Of a stretch of 64,000 bases of DNA, positions 59,833-64,000 are shown piece after piece. Origin of the DNA: Afipia sp. P52-10 (GTDB lineage Bacteria; Pseudomonadota; Alphaproteobacteria; Rhizobiales; Xanthobacteraceae); assembly GCF_000516555.1 (NCBI RefSeq), contig NZ_AZSJ01000003.1, positions 765,001-829,000 on the forward strand, read 5' to 3'. Each line of letters starts with the position of its first letter. Position 1 is the stretch's first letter. The notes beneath the pieces were generated by a model. That model was not told where the DNA came from. It was given only the letters and a program-made list of their open reading frames with translations, and did no database searches. A program made the translations under genes and the position numbers.

Positions 59833-60927
59833 TTGCATCAGCCCCTTTCCTCCTCCACCGCCGCCTCCAGCCGACGCATCGCGCTGGTCCGGACCGCCGA
59901 AGCGCTGGCGATCGGCGCCTGTGGCGGCACCATCTTCCATTGGCTCGGCTTGCCCGCCGGGTTCCTCTCCGGCGCCATGCTGGCGGTGGCCATCCTGGCG
60001 CTGGCGGGCCGGCCGCTGGCGATGCCGCAGCCGCTGATGCATGTGACGACCGCGACGCTCGGCATCACCCTCGGCTCGGTGGCGACGCCGGAAATGATGC
60101 ACGGCATGACGACCTACCCGATCAGCCTGACGCTGCTCGGGATCGGCACCGTCTGCGTCACACTCGGCTCGATGCTGTATCTGCGGTATGTCCACGGCTG
60201 GAGTGCACTGTCGGCGCTGCTTGGCGCTGCCCCCGGCGCGCTGTCGCAGATGGTGGCGATGGCGTTGGAAACCAAGTCGGACCAGGCGGGCGTCGCGATC
60301 GTGCAGACGCTGCGGGTCGTCCTGCTGGCGGTGTTCCTGCCGATGGGGCTGGCGCTCGCCGGCCTGTCGGTGACCGGACCCGGCGCCGGCCGGCTCGCGG
60401 TCGCCGACACCGCGTCACTGCCACTCCTGGTCGGCGTTTCGTTCGCCTCGGGCTATCTGTTCTATCGGATGAAATTCCCCGGCGGCTGGATGTTCGGCGC
60501 GATGATCGGCTCCGGCGTGCTGCATGCATTCGGCATCGTTCACGGCGGCCTGCCCTTGTGGGTGGTGAACACCGCGATGATCGGCATCGGCTCGATGGTC
60601 GGTACCCGCTTCGCGACCATCGGCCTCGATGCGTTCCTGCGCTATCTCGCCGCCGGCATCGGCTCGCTGGTGGTGGCGCTGGTGCTGATGGTCGCCTTCC
60701 TCGGCCTGACCATCTGGCTCGCCGGTGTGCCGGTTCAAGACGCGACGATGGCGTTCGCGCCCGGCGCGATGGACGTGATGATGGCGGTCGCGCTGACCCT
60801 GCACCTCGACCCGATCTTCATCAGCGCCCACCACCTGTTCCGCTTCATCGGCGTGTCCTTGCTGATGCCGCTGGTGGTGCGGACGGTGGCGCCGAAATCG
60901 ACGGAAATCCCGGAGAACGAGATCTGA
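59833..60927 (+). CDS. AbrB family (PF05145) membrane protein
   Basis: A 364-residue multi-span protein with about ten membrane helices in two similar halves (ALAIGACGGTIFHWLGLPAGFLSGAMLAVAILAL, and later FYRMKFPGGWMFGAMIGSGVLHA). It fits the AbrB/ammonia monooxygenase-like family, a misnamed transporter group of unknown substrate; it is not the DNA-binding AbrB. The start is TTG at 59833; no ATG is available near it. It is convergent with dsbB, two bases apart. Confidence 0.85.
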   Translation: MHQPLSSSTAASSRRIALVRTAEALAIGACGGTIFHWLGLPAGFLSGAMLAVAILALAGRPLAMPQPLMHVTTATLGITLGSVATPEMMHGMTTYPISLTLLGIGTVCVTLGSMLYLRYVHGWSALSALLGAAPGALSQMVAMALETKSDQAGVAIVQTLRVVLLAVFLPMGLALAGLSVTGPGAGRLAVADTASLPLLVGVSFASGYLFYRMKFPGGWMFGAMIGSGVLHAFGIVHGGLPLWVVNTAMIGIGSMVGTRFATIGLDAFLRYLAAGIGSLVVALVLMVAFLGLTIWLAGVPVQDATMAFAPGAMDVMMAVALTLHLDPIFISAHHLFRFIGVSLLMPLVVRTVAPKSTEIPENEI

Positions 60928-60929
60928 CG

Positions 60930-61463
60930 TCAGGCCGCGTGGCCGCGCGTCCGCGTAATCCCCCAAAGGGCGATCAGCATCATCAACCCGGAGATCAGCG
61001 CGTTGTAGCCGGCGAGCGAGAGACCGAGGAAGCGCCACTGCACCTCGTCGCAGCGGATCACCTTCACGGTATCGAGCCGCTGCAGCAGGCTTCCCGCACT
61101 GCCAAGATCACTGACCGGCCCACTGCAGGTCGCAGGTCCGGGCCAGAATCCCCACTCGACGCCCGCATGAAACGCTCCGAAGATCATGTTGGCGAACGCC
61201 GCCAGGGCCAGCACCGCGAGCCCCGCCACCGCCACGCCGCGCGGCAACCGCTGCGCCGACAGCGCCAGCACGGCGCCAAGCACGATCGCGAGGTAATAGG
61301 CGTAGCGCTGCTCGAGGCACATCGGACAAGGCTTGATGTCCAGCACATGCTCAAAGAAGAGGGCCCCGCCAAGCGTGGCAATGGCAATCGCCGCGATCGT
61401 GCCGGCGGCCTGCGCGGCGGCGCGCGAACCGCTGTTGATGAACCTCGGCGGGTGGGTCTGCAT
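60930..61463 (-). CDS. Disulfide bond formation protein DsbB
   Basis: A 177-residue inner-membrane protein with four helices and two periplasmic cysteine pairs: KPCPMCLEQRYAYY (quinone-linked CxxC) and the CSGPVSDLG ... VIRCDE loop. DsbB passes electrons from DsbA to ubiquinone. The ATG at 61463 (MQTHPPRFI) suits the family; the long frame from 61697 reads through non-coding DNA. With TlpA elsewhere in the window this gives both an oxidising and a reducing thiol route. Confidence 0.9.
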   Translation of the reverse strand: MQTHPPRFINSGSRAAAQAAGTIAAIAIATLGGALFFEHVLDIKPCPMCLEQRYAYYLAIVLGAVLALSAQRLPRGVAVAGLAVLALAAFANMIFGAFHAGVEWGFWPGPATCSGPVSDLGSAGSLLQRLDTVKVIRCDEVQWRFLGLSLAGYNALISGLMMLIALWGITRTRGHAA

Positions 61464-61602
61464 CAGCAAGGCATTCACTCCGTTTTCAGCGTGGTAACGC
61501 GACCCCTGTGACCTGTCGAGGCAGGGGTCGTTCACGAACGCTTGGGTGTGTGCCCTCCCGGCCGCGCGGATCGAAACGCAAGCCGGCCGACGGATCGACG
61601 GA

Positions 61603-61794
61603 TCAGAGGCTTTGCAGCCCGGCAACGAAGGCGCGCTGGAACGCGGTGAGATCGGCCTCCGGCAAGTCCGACGCCGCAACATAGGTCGCTCCGCCATCGC
61701 GCCAGCTGATCGCGTGATATCCCGCGATCGTCACAGGCGCGATCGTCTCCGCACCCGCAAGCGCGGCCGCGCATCGCCAGCCTCGCCGGTCCAA
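61603..61794 (-). pseudogene. Remnant of an anti-sigma factor C-terminus
   Basis: The minus-strand frame ending at 61603 reads ETIAPVTIAGYHAISWRDGG, then ATYVAASDLPEADLTAFQRAF. This GYx(I/V)xW...YxxxSDL...EL..F pattern is the C-terminal block of the anti-sigma factor family protein common in Bradyrhizobium. Nothing upstream supplies the zinc-binding N-terminal domain or a membrane helix, and the DNA there becomes the tRNA-Leu promoter. It is best read as a truncated remnant. Confidence 0.55.
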
Positions 61795-61866
61795 AACTTG
61801 ACCGAGAGAGACTCAGCCCGTGCGCGATTTATTCCCGGATCGGGGCCCGGCCGGCAGCCTTTGGCG

Positions 61867-61894
61867 TTGACCGCGACCGGCTGGCCGCTATAGT
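61867..61894 (+). promoter_or_regulatory. Promoter of tRNA-Leu
   Basis: TTGACC (61867-61872), 16 bases, then TATAGT (61889-61894), an unusually good -10 for this genome. The tRNA starts 62 bases downstream of the -10, leaving a normal-length 5' leader for RNase P. Confidence 0.75.
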
Positions 61895-61956
61895 CCGCCC
61901 GCTTCGAGGGGCTGCGCCGCCAATCCGTCCAGGATCAGCATGCACGTCCCGCGAAT

Positions 61957-62041
61957 GCCCCTGTGGCGGAACTGGTAGACGCGCTCGACTCAAAATCGAG
62001 TTCCGCAAGGAGTGCTGGTTCGATTCCGGCCAGGGGCACCA
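61957..62041 (+). tRNA. tRNA-Leu (CAA anticodon)
   Basis: An 85-base tRNA including CCA. The acceptor arms GCCCCTG and CAGGGGC pair fully. The anticodon stem CTCGA/TCGAG holds the loop CTCAAAA, giving anticodon CAA (codon UUG). A long variable arm (between the anticodon stem and TTCGATT T-loop) and GGTAGAC D-loop are typical of leucine tRNAs. The 3' CCA is encoded (62039-62041). Confidence 0.97.
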
Positions 62042-62129
62042 TTCTCCCCGGCTTCTATCTTCCAAACGATCTCTTCCCGACCTTTCCAACACACTTTTCA
62101 CTCATGGAGCCGGCCCGCTGACGAGTGGT

Positions 62130-62411
62130 GTGTCCGGAGCCTGGGACGTTATCGACAAATCCAGCAAGAAGCGCTGTCGCATCATCTTCAAGCCGGAGCT
62201 GACCATCGGCGGCTCGGAGATCGCTGTCGCCAAGGGATGCGAGAGACGTTTCCGATCATGGGCGAGATCACCGCCTGGCCTCTCTATGAGAAGAGTGGAC
62301 CATCGGCTTGGTCGATGCGACGCGGAAGCTACGCATCAGCTTCAGCACGCCCGACGCCGCAATGCCGCCGAGCCGGAAACCGACGGCATCTGCACGATCC
62401 TCAAACGCTGA
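62130..62411 (+). pseudogene. Frameshifted AprI/Inh-type metalloprotease inhibitor remnant
   Basis: Pieces of one AprI/Inh domain lie in order but in different frames: GAWDVIDKSSKKRCRIIF and GGSEIAVAKGCERRF in frame at 62130; ETFPIMGEITAWPLYE one frame over (about 62243-62290); EWTIGLVDATRKLRISFS in a third (about 62293-62350); then ETDGICTILKR back in the first frame. The domain's two conserved cysteines, GAW, AW and LVDA marks are all recoverable. No signal peptide precedes it. At least three frame changes make it a pseudogene, which lies just downstream of tRNA-Leu. Confidence 0.7.
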
Positions 62412-62660
62412 GGCCGCGGCTTATTCCCGATCCGCACCGGACACGCGCTCAGCTCGGTCGCCAAGTGGCGGAAGTTCGCCACCTCCTCGTCTTCCACTTG
62501 GCGGCAAAGCGCCAACGCCGTCGCCAGCAAGCGTTTGCGCGAGCGAATCGACGCATTCCGCCTTATTTTGGCGGCCTTCGTTCGCAGTTATCATTCAGAC
62601 AACGTTCAGGCGCGACCGCCTCTGATCGCTGCCATTTCATCAGGACAGGGAAACATCGTC

Positions 62661-64000
62661 ATGATGCGGCGCATCCTGTTTGCACTCGTGGTGATCGTCG
62701 GCTCCGGAGCATGGACATCGTCGCATGCCCAGGGCCAGGAAAAACGGATCGCCTTCGTCGTCGGCAATGCCGCCTACCAGAAAGATCCATTGCCGACCGC
62801 CGCCAATGACGCGGGCCTGATCGCCCAGACGCTGCAGGCGGCCGGCTTCGATGTGGTCGGCGCCCGCGATCTCGATGGCGAAACGCTGCGGCGTTCGTTC
62901 CGCGACTTCATTCAGAAGGCGCAAGCCTCCGGCCCCGACACCGTCGCCTTCGTCTATCTCGCCGGTTACGGCATGCAGCTCACCGGCGAGAACTACTTCG
63001 CCCCCACCGACGCCGCGATCGCCCGCGACACCGACGTGCCGGTCGAGGCGCTGCGGGTGTCCGACTACATGCGCCAGCTCGCCGCGCTGCCGCTCAAGGC
63101 ATCGATCGTCGTCCTCGATGCCGCCCGCGCCAACCCGTTCGCCAAGGACGGCCAGCCGCTGGCCGGCGGACTCGCGCTGGTGGAGCCTGACCCGAAGACA
63201 CTGATCGCCTTCAACGCCGCGCCCGGCACGGTCGCCCCCGAGGGCGCGCCGCCCTACGGCGCCTATGCCCAGGCCCTGGCGGAGATGATCCGCACCGGCG
63301 GGCTGACGCTGCCCGAGGTGTTCGACCGGGTGCGCCTGCGCGTCACCGACGTTACCAAGGGCGCGCAGATTCCATGGAATGCGGAGAAGCTGGATGGCAG
63401 GTTCGTGTTCTTCGAGCGTGGTCCGGATGCGCCGCAAGTGCAGGACCAGAGTGCTGCACTGCGCAGCAAGCCGATTCGCGAGTTCGACGCACGGGAGGCG
63501 TTCGTCGCCGCAGTCGAGCGCGACACCATGCAGGGCTACGAGGACTTCCTCGCTGCCTATCCGAGCGATCCACTGGCAAAGCGCGTGCGCGCCATCGTCG
63601 CCGCGCGGCGGGAGGCCATCGTCTGGCGCCGCACCTATCGCACCGATACGCCGCCCGCCTACTGGTCTTATCTCGACCGCTATCCACGCGGGCCGCACGC
63701 GGCCGATGCGCGCCGCCGGCTGGCGATCCTCGCCGCCGCGCTGGAGCCGCCGCCATCCTACGAGCGCATCGTCTATGACGTGCCGCCACCGCCACCGGAC
63801 GAGATCGTCTATGTCGATCGCCCGGTGCTCGCCTTCGACGATCCGGTGTTCGCCTTCGCCCCGCCACCGCCGCCGCCGGTGTTCTTCCTGCCACCGCCGC
63901 CGCCGGATTTCGTCGTGCTGCCGCCACCGCCGCCACCGGTCGGCATCTACGTGCTGCCGACCCCCGCCTTCGTGCCGATACCGACCTATGTCAGCGCGCC
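62661..64000 (+). CDS. Caspase-fold (peptidase C14-like) protein, catalytically dead; cut by window end
   Basis: A secreted protein with a signal peptide (MMRRILFALVVIVGSGAWTSSHA) and a caspase-like domain, KRIAFVVGNAAYQ ... FVYLAGYGMQLTGENYF ... IVVLDAARANPF. Both catalytic residues are replaced: Tyr103 stands for the histidine of the GHG motif and Ala155 for the cysteine of DAC. From about residue 275 a region with FVAAVERDTMQGYEDFLAAYP and SYLDRYPRGPHA (tetratricopeptide-like) follows, then Pro-rich tracts (PPPPP repeats) that run to the edge. The frame is still open at 64000. A non-proteolytic binding role is likely. Confidence 0.88.
   Translation, partial: MMRRILFALVVIVGSGAWTSSHAQGQEKRIAFVVGNAAYQKDPLPTAANDAGLIAQTLQAAGFDVVGARDLDGETLRRSFRDFIQKAQASGPDTVAFVYLAGYGMQLTGENYFAPTDAAIARDTDVPVEALRVSDYMRQLAALPLKASIVVLDAARANPFAKDGQPLAGGLALVEPDPKTLIAFNAAPGTVAPEGAPPYGAYAQALAEMIRTGGLTLPEVFDRVRLRVTDVTKGAQIPWNAEKLDGRFVFFERGPDAPQVQDQSAALRSKPIREFDAREAFVAAVERDTMQGYEDFLAAYPSDPLAKRVRAIVAARREAIVWRRTYRTDTPPAYWSYLDRYPRGPHAADARRRLAILAAALEPPPSYERIVYDVPPPPPDEIVYVDRPVLAFDDPVFAFAPPPPPPVFFLPPPPPDFVVLPPPPPPVGIYVLPTPAFVPIPTYVSA

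Noticed and set aside
61957-62411. Integrated island at the tRNA-Leu 3' end
   Set aside because: No integrase, no duplicated tRNA 3' segment and no composition change were seen; only remnants support it, so it is given as a finding rather than a feature.

Overview
The window is GC-rich, densely coding DNA with no rRNA, insertion sequence, prophage or CRISPR array. Gene content and order point to an alphaproteobacterium of the Bradyrhizobium/Rhodopseudomonas/Afipia group (Nitrobacteraceae). The evidence is the argH-lptM-lysA operon divergent from a TlpA thioredoxin, a SAM-II riboswitch ahead of metX-metW, ftsE-ftsX with ydcF and plsC, a CpdR-type regulator, a TIGR02302 protein, and two copies of a long hairpin-rich dispersed repeat. 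This assignment is by recognition, not by a database search.

Layout. 1-9 kb: cell-wall M23 endopeptidase, an exported beta-propeller protein, clpB (minus strand), a MOSC protein and an alpha/beta hydrolase. 9-14 kb: methionine synthesis (metX-metW, minus strand, under a SAM-II riboswitch with its own terminator and antiterminator), divergent from an aromatic amino acid operon (chorismate mutase, hisC-type aminotransferase, prephenate dehydrogenase). 14-24 kb: envelope and cell-cycle genes (DUF2125, ChaC, plsC, ydcF, ftsX, ftsE, zinc-ribbon protein, cpdR-like, TIGR02302). 24-27 kb: a small catabolic-looking group (CMD, beta-hydroxyacid dehydrogenase, MBL hydrolase, SDR). 27-31 kb: lysA, lptM, argH, tlpA.

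31-43 kb is accessory in character. A TetR/SDR/MFS locus with a perfect palindromic operator is followed by two same-strand modules. Each module is headed by an ArsR-family repressor plus an SRPBCC (AHSA1-like) gene, and each starts from a nearly identical promoter-operator (TTGAC, a spacer, TnTACTTAACC, N4, GGTT). A strong intrinsic terminator separates them. GST, DUF899, DUF1428, VOC, DoxX, DUF1579 and DUF1772 genes follow within the modules, then an HxlR/dihydrofolate-reductase-like pair with a TTGCAA operator, a second GST and a TauD dioxygenase. This is the best candidate for an uncharacterised stress or xenobiotic-response regulon.

43-54 kb: acylphosphatase, a YjfB-like small protein, the HIG1-cobalamin adenosyltransferase-etfB-etfA-hbd group, a YihY membrane protein, a radical SAM protein, a soluble hybrid kinase, GluQRS, a DNA glycosylase, an esterase and an HNH nuclease. 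55-64 kb: an alpha/beta hydrolase lacking its nucleophile serine, an MFS plus a DUF1127-GNAT fusion opposite a LysR regulator, an AbrB-family membrane protein, DsbB, and tRNA-Leu(CAA) flanked by two gene remnants (anti-sigma tail, frameshifted AprI/Inh inhibitor). The window ends inside a caspase-fold protein that has lost both catalytic residues.
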